NCBI GenBank assembly: GCA_038231815.1
Contig: JBBRKQ010000023.1
Location: 1 to 46,786, forward strand
Direction: 5' to 3'
DNA length: 46,786 bases
DNA from: CAILKP01 sp038231815
GTDB lineage: Bacteria > Planctomycetota > Phycisphaerae > Phycisphaerales > UBA1924
The notes under the pieces are model-generated. The model had not been told where the DNA came from. It was given only the letters and a program-made list of their open reading frames with translations, and did no database searches. The position numbers and the translations under genes are program-made. Below are positions 26,943-35,904 of the stretch, one piece after another. Within the stretch, counting starts at the first letter, position 1, and every line of letters starts with the position of its first letter.

Positions 26943-29900
26943 AAAGCCGCTCCGATGGAAACAGGCTTGGCTTCACGCTCAGCTTCAAGCCCAGCTTCAA
27001 GCGCGATGCCGCTCGCTACTCGCAACACCACACGCGCTGAGCGCTCAACAACCCCACGGGAAAGCGCGGCCCGCGCCGCACATTGCGCAGGCTCACCAAG
27101 CGGCTGCAGTGCCCCGCCGGGGAACACAAGTGGCCCGCTCGGACCATCAATCACGGCCCAGCCGTACCGCATAATGGCATTGTCGTAAAAGTCTTCAACC
27201 GCGCCAAGTGTCGCATCGCATTTGGCCAGACGGGGCACAATCAGCGGCAGGTCAAAGCTGGTACCGCGAGCACTGATCAACGCCGAGAGGTGGTCCATCC
27301 CCTCGCACCGCCGCTGCCAGAGCACCGCCGCCCGGGTCGCGGCTTCCTCCGACCCGCCGACTCGACCGAGCTGCGTTAACACCGTCGCAAACACCACAGG
27401 ATCGGTTGCGTGCACATCAACGCTCACCACATCCGGTCGTATTGCAAGCAACCGAGCCGCCTCATCTACTCCGCCAAACAGCGAACTTCGCAGGTGAACC
27501 AATCCGCCCGCCAACTTGACGGCATCCACCAGCCGCGCCAGCAATTGCATATCAGTTGTCTCATCACACCGAATGTGAACCCGCCACGGCCCCGCCATCT
27601 GCTCGCCGGGTTGCCCCGCATCGGCCCCCAGCGCCTCAAACCGCAACAGCCAACCCTGCACATCACGCGCAGTGCTGCCTCCGGCAGCATGCCAGGGCTC
27701 ACCCGAAACATCAAGCTCCAGCTCTGCAGGAACAAACGGATCCAAAGCACCGTGCCCCATCGCACTTTGCACCGCATTGGCAACCTCGGCGGCGCTTGCC
27801 GAGGCAGTGCTCAGCCGTTGCCGCTCAAGAAGTCTTCGCACTATGCCGGCTTGCTGAACCGTATCAATACACAGTCGCACCGGCACATCGCGCAGTGCCG
27901 GTTCCACCGGCACGCACATACTCCGCGAGATCGGGTCATTCATCGGTGCAACCGGCACGTAGCTCAGTAGCCCGCCAACAGAGGAGTGCATCCCAGCGAT
28001 GCGGGCCGCATCCTTGAGTTGCTCGCACAATATTGCATCAGCAACAAAGCCACACAATCCCGGCGCCGCCAAGGTAAACGTCACCCGGTGGCTGCTTCGG
28101 TCCTCCTTGTACCGCTCAACCACCTTTGCGCACAGAACCGGGTCAACCAGTCCCCATGAACCATCCACAATCAGCGCGCCGCCAGCCGTGTGCAGCCCGC
28201 ACACGTGGGCCACAACAGCCGGCGCAAAGCACTCGTCGTACACCGTGAGTCCGGAGATGCCAGATCGCCAGCACTCCGCGGCGAACCCCCTGGCCGCCCG
28301 CACCACCGGTGCCGCAAATTGGCTCAGCGGTAACCCGGCAGTCGCATCACAGGCCAGCACACTCACCGCCGGGTCCGCCGCCAAAGCGCCCAGCAAGTTT
28401 GTGGCCCATGAAGCATCATCGGTGGCCACAACAACGCGCTCAATACCCGCCGTCCGCAGCACGCGTGACACCGTCACCGCCAGCAAAGTGCTGCCCGGAC
28501 CAAACGGTGCGGCAAGCGCTTGGGCTGTACCCAGCGGCGAACCGCCCCGGCGAGCGACCACCAGCCCGACAACCGGCTGATTCGCATTCGCTGCATCTAC
28601 ATCAGGCACACCATCAGTGTCAGATTTGCCGCCAAGGCTGGCCAAGCCGTTCACCACCAGCGGCTGACGAACTTTCTCCGCCCTAGCCAACTCCGCGAGC
28701 GACTCTCGCACCACTCTGGGCCGGCCATCCAGAATCGCGATAGCATCTTTCAGCAAGCCGCTGAGGTGATCCGCACAATCGGCAATAGACCGCACATTGG
28801 CAATGTCACGACCAATCTGGGCAGCCTGCTGCTTCATCTCATCAGTTTGCGAATCGGTGTGCAAACGACGGTCTGCCCGGTAGCGATTAAATGCCCCCGT
28901 CTGGTTCATCCGCTCCACAGTCTTGTACGCGGGCTGCAGCTTGGTCACACGATCGCGAACCCGGTACACATCCTGTATCAGGCCGTTTACCGCCTGCTGA
29001 TCATCGTGCAGCTCGATCATGCGATGCAGCAGAGCTGCGGCCTCATCACTGCCCGCAGCGATGCGCCTGGAGTCCTCGGCCACCGCCTCCAATCGCTGGC
29101 GCAGCTTGGCCTTAGTCCCGCTCACCATCGCACGCACTGCGGGCCTGCCACCGGCAGCGGCACCAGAATCTGGGGTCGTAAGCAGCTGTGAGATACTGAC
29201 CGCATCGGTAGCGGGCTGATAACGCTCCATCGCCGCGGCCAGCGTCATCACAGTGGTGTGCTGCTTCCGAACGCCACCCTCGGTCGCATCAACGGTCACA
29301 AGCCCAGCCTGCGCATCTCTGGCAAAGTCCCGCTGGAACTGGCTCAGGTACGTCGCCATCTGCTCATCGCTGTAGATCATCCGTCCATCATGATCTGGCA
29401 TCGGCCGTAGAAGAGACCGCATCCGCACAATCCGCTGCCACTCGTGCATTTCAAGCGTGTTAAATGCGTTCAGCTCCGGCGCCCAGATGTCATGAATCGC
29501 CGCACCACTGGAGTAGTAACGGCCGCCGGTAAAGCCCAAATCCTGACCGATCATCACCACCGGGTCGCAGCCAAAGTAACGGGCCAGGTAATACGCCAGA
29601 TGTGCCACAGTCGCGCCCGACTCAATGCTGCCCATGCTCTTGGCCAGAGCCGGTCCGATGATCTCATCTAAGGCCCCATCTCCAACACAGCGAATGCGAC
29701 CGCTCCCCGGCGCAAGCCCCGCTGCGGCCGCGAACGCACTGGGCACCGCGGGGTTCACCTTCGGCTCCACGATCAGCGTCACACCTTGGAGCTGTTCGGC
29801 CGTCAGGCCTTCATAGAAACGCCCGGACAGTTCGTGATAGTCCAACGCCGCAACAATGTGAGGTTTAATTCCCCGAGCAATCAGCGGCCGCAGGACGGTC

Positions 29901-30721
29901 TGGGCTGCGATAATGCAGAATCGATCTCGCGCGATCGGGTTCTCAAGCAGTGCCACGTTCCGCGCAAGCGATGGCCCCGCCGAAACAACAATGGCCGTAC
30001 GCCCCGCCAGCACATTGCGCAGCGGCGCGATGCCGGGGCCAAGCACGTAATGATCTATATTCTGCGTGAGATTGCGGACCGTGGCACGGCTCTGCGCCAT
30101 GGTGGTAATCATGGTCGTGCGAATCGCCTTCATCGCTCCGGTAAACCTTGTCAGAAACTCAGCCCCCTGCCCCGCCAGCCGCGATCGGCTCGGCGCGTGC
30201 TCAAGCGTGCTGGTGCCCATTGCCAGAAACGCCTCCGCACCTGCCAAGGCCTGCACAATTTGCGCATCATCGGTCGCGCTTGTCATCAAAATGATGTTCG
30301 CTGCGCTGATCCACTCCGTGCAGTCAACCATTTCAAACACAGCGCGAAGCAGCTCCACATCCGGCTCAAATACGATCAAAACACCAGTTTTCTTCAGCTT
30401 CCGACCAATCGCCGCGACGTGGTGGCCACATCCAAATCCAAGCACAACCACTGCCGCAACGCTGCTCACATCAACCCCGGCCGCCATCGCTTCCGCCTCG
30501 CTGATGGGCCGCCGACGGGAACACAGCGGCCGCTGCACCGGATCGCCAAAGCCCGGCCCAAGCTCACCCCACTCACTGATGCTGGCCGCCAGCCCCTCGC
30601 TTGTTTGTGTCCATGTCACATCCTGCCGCGCCTGGGTGGTACCAATTAGCTTGACCGCTGCCGGGCTTGTGCGCACGAGTGCGTGCAGGTTGAGCGCAAG
30701 TGTTGCTGCTGATGATTCCAT
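26939..30721 (-). CDS. Giant Maf/DUF115-like glycosyltransferase fused to sugar-nucleotide and radical-SAM-like domains
   Basis: From ATG 30721 the protein is 1260 residues; the frame is open back to 31039 but that part overlaps a low-complexity leader and ruvA. Residues about 215-400 form the MAF/DUF115 domain (RTAIVVSAGPSLARNVALLE, IIAAQTVLRPLIARGIKPH, VVMIGQDLGFTGGRYY), known from motility accessory factors that attach nonulosonic acids to flagellin. Helical segments (530-690) follow. Residues about 716-960 resemble a cytidylyltransferase (PVVGLVVARRGGSPLG, ERVVVATDDA) but lack the conserved Arg/Lys loop, so this part may be inactive. Residues about 1040-1240 resemble the back half of radical SAM/SPASM proteins (VVSVDVHATDP, FYDNAIMRYGWAVIDG) without a CxxxCxxC cluster site. 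It heads the maf-neuA-neuB unit. The target protein is unknown; no flagellar genes are in view. Confidence 0.82.
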   Translation of the reverse strand: MESSAATLALNLHALVRTSPAAVKLIGTTQARQDVTWTQTSEGLAASISEWGELGPGFGDPVQRPLCSRRRPISEAEAMAAGVDVSSVAAVVVLGFGCGHHVAAIGRKLKKTGVLIVFEPDVELLRAVFEMVDCTEWISAANIILMTSATDDAQIVQALAGAEAFLAMGTSTLEHAPSRSRLAGQGAEFLTRFTGAMKAIRTTMITTMAQSRATVRNLTQNIDHYVLGPGIAPLRNVLAGRTAIVVSAGPSLARNVALLENPIARDRFCIIAAQTVLRPLIARGIKPHIVAALDYHELSGRFYEGLTAEQLQGVTLIVEPKVNPAVPSAFAAAAGLAPGSGRIRCVGDGALDEIIGPALAKSMGSIESGATVAHLAYYLARYFGCDPVVMIGQDLGFTGGRYYSSGAAIHDIWAPELNAFNTLEMHEWQRIVRMRSLLRPMPDHDGRMIYSDEQMATYLSQFQRDFARDAQAGLVTVDATEGGVRKQHTTVMTLAAAMERYQPATDAVSISQLLTTPDSGAAAGGRPAVRAMVSGTKAKLRQRLEAVAEDSRRIAAGSDEAAALLHRMIELHDDQQAVNGLIQDVYRVRDRVTKLQPAYKTVERMNQTGAFNRYRADRRLHTDSQTDEMKQQAAQIGRDIANVRSIADCADHLSGLLKDAIAILDGRPRVVRESLAELARAEKVRQPLVVNGLASLGGKSDTDGVPDVDAANANQPVVGLVVARRGGSPLGTAQALAAPFGPGSTLLAVTVSRVLRTAGIERVVVATDDASWATNLLGALAADPAVSVLACDATAGLPLSQFAAPVVRAARGFAAECWRSGISGLTVYDECFAPAVVAHVCGLHTAGGALIVDGSWGLVDPVLCAKVVERYKEDRSSHRVTFTLAAPGLCGFVADAILCEQLKDAARIAGMHSSVGGLLSYVPVAPMNDPISRSMCVPVEPALRDVPVRLCIDTVQQAGIVRRLLERQRLSTASASAAEVANAVQSAMGHGALDPFVPAELELDVSGEPWHAAGGSTARDVQGWLLRFEALGADAGQPGEQMAGPWRVHIRCDETTDMQLLARLVDAVKLAGGLVHLRSSLFGGVDEAARLLAIRPDVVSVDVHATDPVVFATVLTQLGRVGGSEEAATRAAVLWQRRCEGMDHLSALISARGTSFDLPLIVPRLAKCDATLGAVEDFYDNAIMRYGWAVIDGPSGPLVFPGGALQPLGEPAQCAARAALSRGVVERSARVVLRVASGIALEAGLEAEREAKPVSIGAAL

Positions 30722-30824
30722 AGTGGCCGATCGCGCGGGAAACAAGGTGCATGAACTGTGTGCGGTATCGACCGACCGCCCGCCATGGCAACACCACTGC
30801 GGGCCACCCGCCGATGGGGTGTTC

Positions 30825-30872
30825 GCCCAAATACCAGCCCAAATACCAGGCCAGAGACCAGGCGAGGTACCG
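30825..30872. repeat. Four 12-bp tandem repeats upstream of the Maf-like gene
   Basis: Units GCCCAAATACCA (twice, identical), GGCCAGAGACCA and GGCGAGGTACCG run head to tail in the 280-nt gap between ruvA and the Maf-like gene. The remainder of the gap shows no gene. On the minus strand they would read PGIW/AGIW-type tetrapeptides, in a frame continuous with the Maf-like gene, but I consider them untranslated. Confidence 0.7.
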
Positions 30873-31001
30873 GTCCGCACGCAGCATTCTGGCCAATTCA
30901 CCAGCGCAGGCAACCGTTTGGCCATCGCCCCCACGCGCCCTCGCTCACACGAACTGTTTATGCCCCAAATTCCGCCACCAACACCCAAAGCCCAGCGTGT
31001 A

Positions 31002-31658
31002 CTATCGCAGCGCCGCCGCCAACAACTCGCTGGCATCACTCGGCAGCCTGCCCAGTCGCGCCACAGCCAGCTTCACCTTCCGCTCCGCATCGGCGGGCTG
31101 GTCACCCATCACAATCAAGGCCGAGACCGTGTCCTGCTCAACCGGTGAGAGTGATGATGCCATCGGTTGCACAACCTCACGCGTGAGCGACGTACCGCTG
31201 GGTCCGGTGATGCTCACATCCGCGAACACTTTGGCCTTGTCCTTGAGTTCCATGATCATCGTCTCAGCCAGCTTCTTACCAATCTCCGGGAGCTGCGTCA
31301 AGCCCTTCGCATCGCCCCGCACAATCGCCGCGGCGATCCACGCCGGGCGCTCCGCCATCGCACGCAACGCCTTGCGGTTGCCGATGCCCTTGACCGTCGT
31401 AAACAGATCAAAGAATGAGCGATCAGATGGCGAATCAAAGCCAATTAGCCGCGGCTCAAAGCTCGTGCCCTGCACTTGCCCTTCGAGATAAAAAAACGTG
31501 TGCAGCACAACGGCCTGACCGGTGCGGTCGCGCAGCCGCACAGCCAGATACGCCGGCACCATCACCTCAATGGCAGAGATGAACCCAGCGCCCTCCGCGC
31601 GAAGCACAACCATCGAGCCATCAATCGATTCAACAATGCCGGAGATGCGGGAGATCAT
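31002..31658 (-). CDS. ruvA: Holliday junction branch-migration protein RuvA
   Basis: From ATG 31658 (MISRISGIVESIDGS) the protein has 218 residues. The N-terminal OB fold, the helix-hairpin-helix pair (LFTTVKGIGNRKALRAM; LTQLPEIGKKLAETMIMELKDK) and the small C-terminal domain (VSALIVMGDQPADAERKV) are all present. RuvA tetramers hold four-way junctions for the RuvB motor. The HhH motifs are close to consensus. The frame extends to 31718 but adds unconserved residues. Neither ruvB nor ruvC is adjacent. Confidence 0.93.
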   Translation of the reverse strand: MISRISGIVESIDGSMVVLRAEGAGFISAIEVMVPAYLAVRLRDRTGQAVVLHTFFYLEGQVQGTSFEPRLIGFDSPSDRSFFDLFTTVKGIGNRKALRAMAERPAWIAAAIVRGDAKGLTQLPEIGKKLAETMIMELKDKAKVFADVSITGPSGTSLTREVVQPMASSLSPVEQDTVSALIVMGDQPADAERKVKLAVARLGRLPSDASELLAAALR

Positions 31659-31776
31659 GGTCGCGCAAAGAAGAAAGTTTCGAGAGCAAAGAAGAAACCA
31701 AAATGCACTTCGGTGCAATCATGCCTAGGTCAGCAGCGTATCAGGCCCCGGCACTCCTGCCGCGAAATGACCCGGT

Positions 31777-33447
31777 TTACTTTACAGGCGCCACCGCGCC
31801 AGGAGACGGCGGCAAGTTCGCCGGGCCAATGACGGCCTTGCCGTACCACTCTGCGACATCCTTCGTGCTTTGGGCCAAGTCCGCCTCGCGAAGGTACATC
31901 ATGTGCCCCGCGTTGTAATACCGCTGGCTGATGTTGGGGCGAAGGCTTGGATCCAGCGAAAGGTGACTCACGGTGTAGTCCATCGCAAAGTACGGTGTGG
32001 CCAGATCCGTGTATCCGCTCAAGGCGAGCACCTTCAGATTCGGATTCTGGCTCATCGCGCTGCGCAGTTTTTCGGCAACAGTTGGGTACTGGTTCCGAGC
32101 GGGGTAGTTCCACGGCTGAACGTTGCCCGTCAGAATCTCATACGGCGCATCGGCCTCAAACTTCAATGTCTGGCGCACATAGGTGTTCAGTGCTGCCGTA
32201 AACGGCCCTTGAATCACGATGTAGCTGGGGTCATAGTCCGGGCTGGTGCCCGCATCGGTGCGATCGATCCCCACGTACCGCCCATCAAGCCGGCCCACCG
32301 TTCGGGACGAGGCCTTCAGCAGCTCCTTGGTAAACGCAGAAATCGGCACCCGCAGCTCGTTGGCCAGAATGAACTGCACGCTCAAACCCGTATACGCCGA
32401 GAGCTTCGCTGCTATCGCCTCACGCTCGGCCTTCAGCAGCGTGTCGCCCTTGGCCAAGGCCAGCGTGTACTCACCTAGTGCAAAGGCTTCGACCTCGGCG
32501 AGTGTCTTGGCCAGGCTTACATCCAGCGGCGCTTTGAGCTGCTTGTGGTAGAACGCAATCGCCGCATAGGTTGGTAGATACAACGGATACGGCAGATCAT
32601 TTCCAACATCAAATCTCACGGTGGCAAAGTTCAGCACAGGGCTAATGAGTGTGATGCCCGTCAGGTCGACGCCGTGCTGGCCCTGCAGCTCGGTCGCAAG
32701 CTGGCAGGCCCGCGTCGTGCCGTAGCTTTCCCCCGCCAGATACTTTGGGCTCATCCATCGTCCGTTTCGCACCAGCCACAGCCGGATGAACTCCCCCACT
32801 GCCTTCGAATCCTCCTCAAGGCCATGAAACTGACGCGCATCCTCACCCTCGCTGGCACGGCTAAAGCCTGTACTTACTGGGTCAATAAACACCAGATCCG
32901 TAAACGGCAGCCAACTGTGTACATTCTGGACAAGCTCAAAGGGTGGCGCAGGCCGCTCCCCCTCGGTACCAAATTTGATGCGCACCGGCCCAAGCGCCCC
33001 CATGTGCAGCCAGACCGATGAACTCCCCGGACCACCATTAAACGCAAAGGTAATTGGCCGCATGGCGGTTTCATCCGCACTCAGCGCCTCACCGTCGGCG
33101 TTGGTTTTCGTGTATGCGATGGAAAAAATGTTGGCTTTGGCCTTGCCGTATCGGTCCGGACCGAGATTATCAATAATCGGCAGGTAACCGGCGACCGCCT
33201 TGTAGGGCGTCACCATCCCAGTAATGGTGAGGCTGCCGGTGGTAGTCTTTGGCTGCATCGTTGCCGTGGCAGCCGGGCCGGCGGGCTTGTCGTCTGCCTT
33301 TGCCGCAGCAGAGAAACCCACCACCCCCAGTAGCACAGCCGCCACCGCGGCCTGCCCACACCGCAGCCGCGGCAAAGGCTTTGAGTACCATAAACCCGCG
33401 GCGAGTGGCCGCACAACACATCCCAGGCCGAGTTCGTTCATCGTCAT
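31777..33447 (-). CDS. Secreted serine carboxypeptidase-like protein (peptidase family S10)
   Basis: From ATG 33447 (MTMNELGLG) the protein is 556 residues with a signal peptide (RLRCGQAAVAAVLLGVVGFSAAAKA). S10 motifs are intact: FNGGPGSSSVWLHMGALGP (oxyanion hole), YLAGESYGTTRA (nucleophile Ser), GYTDLATPYFA (Asp) and YNAGHMMYL (His). It should trim C-terminal residues from peptides in the periplasm or outside. The frame stays open to 33726 through the antisense of the sigma gene's repeat, giving a false (WLGGV)n N-terminus that I reject. It is divergent from the ECF sigma gene (120 nt between starts), so it could be a target of that factor. ATG 33441 is an equally possible start. Confidence 0.88.
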   Translation of the reverse strand: MTMNELGLGCVVRPLAAGLWYSKPLPRLRCGQAAVAAVLLGVVGFSAAAKADDKPAGPAATATMQPKTTTGSLTITGMVTPYKAVAGYLPIIDNLGPDRYGKAKANIFSIAYTKTNADGEALSADETAMRPITFAFNGGPGSSSVWLHMGALGPVRIKFGTEGERPAPPFELVQNVHSWLPFTDLVFIDPVSTGFSRASEGEDARQFHGLEEDSKAVGEFIRLWLVRNGRWMSPKYLAGESYGTTRACQLATELQGQHGVDLTGITLISPVLNFATVRFDVGNDLPYPLYLPTYAAIAFYHKQLKAPLDVSLAKTLAEVEAFALGEYTLALAKGDTLLKAEREAIAAKLSAYTGLSVQFILANELRVPISAFTKELLKASSRTVGRLDGRYVGIDRTDAGTSPDYDPSYIVIQGPFTAALNTYVRQTLKFEADAPYEILTGNVQPWNYPARNQYPTVAEKLRSAMSQNPNLKVLALSGYTDLATPYFAMDYTVSHLSLDPSLRPNISQRYYNAGHMMYLREADLAQSTKDVAEWYGKAVIGPANLPPSPGAVAPVK

Positions 33448-33567
33448 GGAGCAGGATATCGGGGCTTTGGGCACCGGTTGCGGGTAGTTTGGGCAAGGAG
33501 CTGATTCCTGGCCAACCATGCACAGGCTTGCCGCTGGCCGGATGGCAATTTCCTGCAAGGTCAAGCG

Positions 33568-34368
33568 ATGACCCAACACCAACGGTTGAACCAATCCATG
33601 TCCGAGCCTGCTTCCAATCTGCCAGCACACCCCGCCACCCAGCCAAACTCCCCCCAGCCAAACTCCACCCAGCCAAACTCCCCCCAGCCAAATTCCCCCC
33701 AGCCAGACTCCCCCCTGCCGCGGCACACCTCCGCCGCGCCTAGCAAACTAGACCCAACCCGCTGGGTGGAGCTCTACGGTGACTCGCTCTGGCGCTACGC
33801 CATGGCCAAATCACGCGACCCGCAAGCCGCCGAAGACTTGGTGCAGGACACGCTCACCACAGCCCTCAGCGCTGCTGCACGCTTTGAAGGCCGATCCGCC
33901 GAACTGACTTGGCTGACCGGTATTCTCAAACATAAGCTGATGGAGCACTTTCGCCGGGTGCGGCGGCAGCCCGAGCAGTTTGAGGATGACAATCCTGACA
34001 ACCGGTTTGATGGTAAAGGCCACTGGGCCCAGATGCCGGGCCACATTACCCGGGATGATGTCCGCGACGATGAACAGGAAGACCTGCTCAGCCGCCTGGG
34101 TACCTGCCGCGAGCAACTGCCGCCCACACTGCTTGAACCACTTGAACTACGCGAAGTGCAGGGGCTGTCCGGCGAAGCAATCTGCGCAGCACTCAAACTC
34201 TCAAGCAGTGCTCTTTGGACACGCCTGCACCGGGGACGCGAAGCACTGCGAAACTGCCTTGAAAAATCTGCCAAGGCAGCCGGCGAAGCGTTCGCTGGCG
34301 GACCAAATGACAAAGACACAAAAAACACAACATTCCGCGCCGGCGGAGCATCGGAGATCGCATCATGA
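33568..34368 (+). CDS. ECF RNA polymerase sigma factor with repeat-rich N-terminus
   Basis: The 266 residues comprise an N-terminal linker with five QPNSP-type repeats (about residues 25-50), sigma region 2 (WVELYGDSLWRYAMAKS, PQAAEDLVQDTLTTAL, LTWLTGILKHKLMEHFRR) and region 4 (LPPTLLEPLELREVQGLSGEAICAAL, SSALWTRLHRGREALRN). It would direct RNA polymerase to a stress- or envelope-type regulon. AAGG 7 nt before ATG 33568 supports this start; ATG 33598 is possible. The C-terminal end after region 4 is extended by about 30 residues. Its stop overlaps the start of a zinc-finger anti-sigma gene (ATGA), the standard arrangement for a regulated ECF factor. Group assignment within ECFs is not attempted. 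Confidence 0.9.
   Translation: MTQHQRLNQSMSEPASNLPAHPATQPNSPQPNSTQPNSPQPNSPQPDSPLPRHTSAAPSKLDPTRWVELYGDSLWRYAMAKSRDPQAAEDLVQDTLTTALSAAARFEGRSAELTWLTGILKHKLMEHFRRVRRQPEQFEDDNPDNRFDGKGHWAQMPGHITRDDVRDDEQEDLLSRLGTCREQLPPTLLEPLELREVQGLSGEAICAALKLSSSALWTRLHRGREALRNCLEKSAKAAGEAFAGGPNDKDTKNTTFRAGGASEIAS
33641..33715 (+). repeat. Five 15-bp tandem repeats inside the ECF sigma gene
   Basis: Units are AGCCAAACTCCCCCC, AGCCAAACTCCACCC, AGCCAAACTCCCCCC, AGCCAAATTCCCCCC and AGCCAGACTCCCCCC. The 15-bp period keeps the frame and encodes QPNSP-like pentapeptides. The reverse strand is also open, giving Gly/Trp/Leu-rich repeats in the upstream extension of the S10 frame. Confidence 0.95.
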
Positions 34369-34649
34369 GCGGAATGTTCCGTCAATTCCTGCTGTTCTGG
34401 CGTGCGGCCAATGCCCAGTGCAAATCGCACTCAAAAATGGCTTCCATGCGTCGCGATCATGCGCTCGAACCGGGCGAACAAGTTGGCCACCGGGTGCATC
34501 TGGTCATGTGCCGCGGCTGCCGCCGGTACAGCGAGCAGATGAACCAAGTCTCTTCCCTGATGCAGCCCGCGCCGGGAGACTCCGCCAAGGTACCAAACGC
34601 AATGCCGCCGGATGTTCGGGAACGCTTGAAGGCAAAGCTGGGAAGCTAA
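34365..34649 (+). CDS. Zinc-finger anti-sigma factor
   Basis: The 94-residue protein carries an HxxxCxxC zinc-binding anti-sigma motif (HLVMCRGC, about residues 45-52), preceded by an N-terminal Cys/His (AQCKSH). No membrane span is obvious, so it looks like a soluble ZAS-type factor. It should hold the upstream sigma factor inactive, perhaps responding to redox or metal changes. ATG 34365 overlaps the sigma stop codon, and GGAG lies 8 nt upstream. Identification rests on the motif plus the coupled position. Confidence 0.82.
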   Translation: MSGMFRQFLLFWRAANAQCKSHSKMASMRRDHALEPGEQVGHRVHLVMCRGCRRYSEQMNQVSSLMQPAPGDSAKVPNAMPPDVRERLKAKLGS

Positions 34650-34702
34650 GGCCCCGCCATCCCACCAGAGCAATCTCAGGAACCGGCCGGCTTAGTTGCG
34701 AA

Positions 34703-34716
34703 TGCGAAATTTCGCA
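34703..34716. promoter_or_regulatory. 14-bp perfect palindrome in the gap after the anti-sigma gene
   Basis: TGCGAAATTTCGCA is a perfect palindrome in the 271-nt space between the anti-sigma gene and the lipoprotein gene. It may be an operator or part of a short hairpin. Nothing else in the gap is convincing. Confidence 0.35.
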
Positions 34717-34920
34717 CACAAAGCCCACAAAACCTGAATTGCTCGCACATTCTCAGCCCCTCGGCAACGCAAAACCCAAAGGTCACTACCAAACCGCGAC
34801 CCCTTCGCCGCATAGCCTTATACCGGCAAGGCCAGCTCGGCGAATCGGACAAGCCCTGTGCTTACCGTGCCGGGAAAGCCAGTGCCACGGGTTAGATTCC
34901 AGGGATAACTGAGACATTCT

Positions 34921-35904
34921 ATGAAGATCGCGCCGAATGTTCGCCACATCGTCTTCACCACAGCCGCCCTCATCACCGCGGCCAGCGGCTTGTCCGGCTG
35001 TCAGAACGCCAATTCAAACCGCAAGGTCGATTTGATGGTCCTCACCGATCAGGTGCGGCCAAACGTCAAGCCGGCACCCACAGTCGCCGCGATCGTGAAT
35101 CCCACGTCAACGGTTAGTGAAGTGGGCGATGCGGTTGCCGGAATCGCAGCCGCACCAGCTGCAACAAGTGCGGTCACCGCTGCCGGGCCTACTAGCACGG
35201 CCGCGCCACGCACGATCATGGCCACGCTGCCGCTGAACATTCGCTTGGCCTGGGTAGAACGTGATGATGGCACCGGCCCGGAGATGGACACGAGCCGCTA
35301 CAACAGCTTGTACGATCGCTGGTCCGACGAGAGTGGCTCACCACGCAGCGCTCGCTCACCCCAGTATGTCACCGTGCGAAGCACGCCGGAGCTTGAGACA
35401 TTACTGGGCGATGCAAGTGTGCGGCTGGCCAAGCTGGCCGAAGTGGCCGGAGCATCACCCGTCCGCGGCCTCGAGCTTAGTAAGCCAATGGAGGGCGACA
35501 GCATACTTCGCGCAGCCGCCGCACGGGCAAAGGGCGACTTGCTCATCGTCGCAACCGGGCAGTGGCGGACCAAGTCCGACTCAATCCCGTTGACGCAGTT
35601 CTTCTCACTGGGATTGCTGCCAAGCCGCTGGGAAACCTCCGAGGCGACCGCCGAAGCGATTTTGCTGGATGTGAAAGGTGGCGAGGTGCTCTACCGCTGG
35701 TCAGTCTCAGCGGATGCCACCCAGCTTTGCAACAGTTGGACAGCCGATGCCGCGGCCAAGGATGCCGTAGCCCGCGCCCAGACGCGGCTGATGGATGGCC
35801 TGCTGGTAACGCTTGAAAAACGCTGGCCGGATGTGATCGACGCGATCAAGGCCGGACAAGTGGGGCCAGAAGGCAGCAACCCGGTTAAGGCGGCCTCAAG
35901 GTAG
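34921..35904 (+). CDS. Predicted lipoprotein of unknown function
   Basis: The 327 residues start with a lipoprotein signal (hydrophobic TTAALITAASG, lipobox LSGC, Cys about residue 27). An Ala/Thr/Pro-rich linker follows to about residue 100, then a globular part: TLPLNIRLAWVERDD, RSTPELETLLGDASVRLAKLAE, RAKGDLLIVATGQWRT and EAILLDVKGGEVLYRW. The last two elements resemble the alpha/beta core of outer-membrane assembly-type lipoproteins that occur in planctomycetes, but I cannot name a family. It is probably anchored in a membrane facing the periplasm. It stands alone, convergent with metH, and is followed by a dispersed repeat. Confidence 0.75.
   Translation: MKIAPNVRHIVFTTAALITAASGLSGCQNANSNRKVDLMVLTDQVRPNVKPAPTVAAIVNPTSTVSEVGDAVAGIAAAPAATSAVTAAGPTSTAAPRTIMATLPLNIRLAWVERDDGTGPEMDTSRYNSLYDRWSDESGSPRSARSPQYVTVRSTPELETLLGDASVRLAKLAEVAGASPVRGLELSKPMEGDSILRAAAARAKGDLLIVATGQWRTKSDSIPLTQFFSLGLLPSRWETSEATAEAILLDVKGGEVLYRWSVSADATQLCNSWTADAAAKDAVARAQTRLMDGLLVTLEKRWPDVIDAIKAGQVGPEGSNPVKAASR

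Noticed and set aside
30722..31039. N-terminal extension of the Maf-like protein
   Set aside because: It overlaps the end of ruvA and the 12-bp repeats and lacks a credible start context.
33448..33726. N-terminal extension of the S10 peptidase with (WLGGV)n repeats
   Set aside because: It is the reverse strand of the sigma-gene repeats; the signal peptide begins after ATG 33447/33441.
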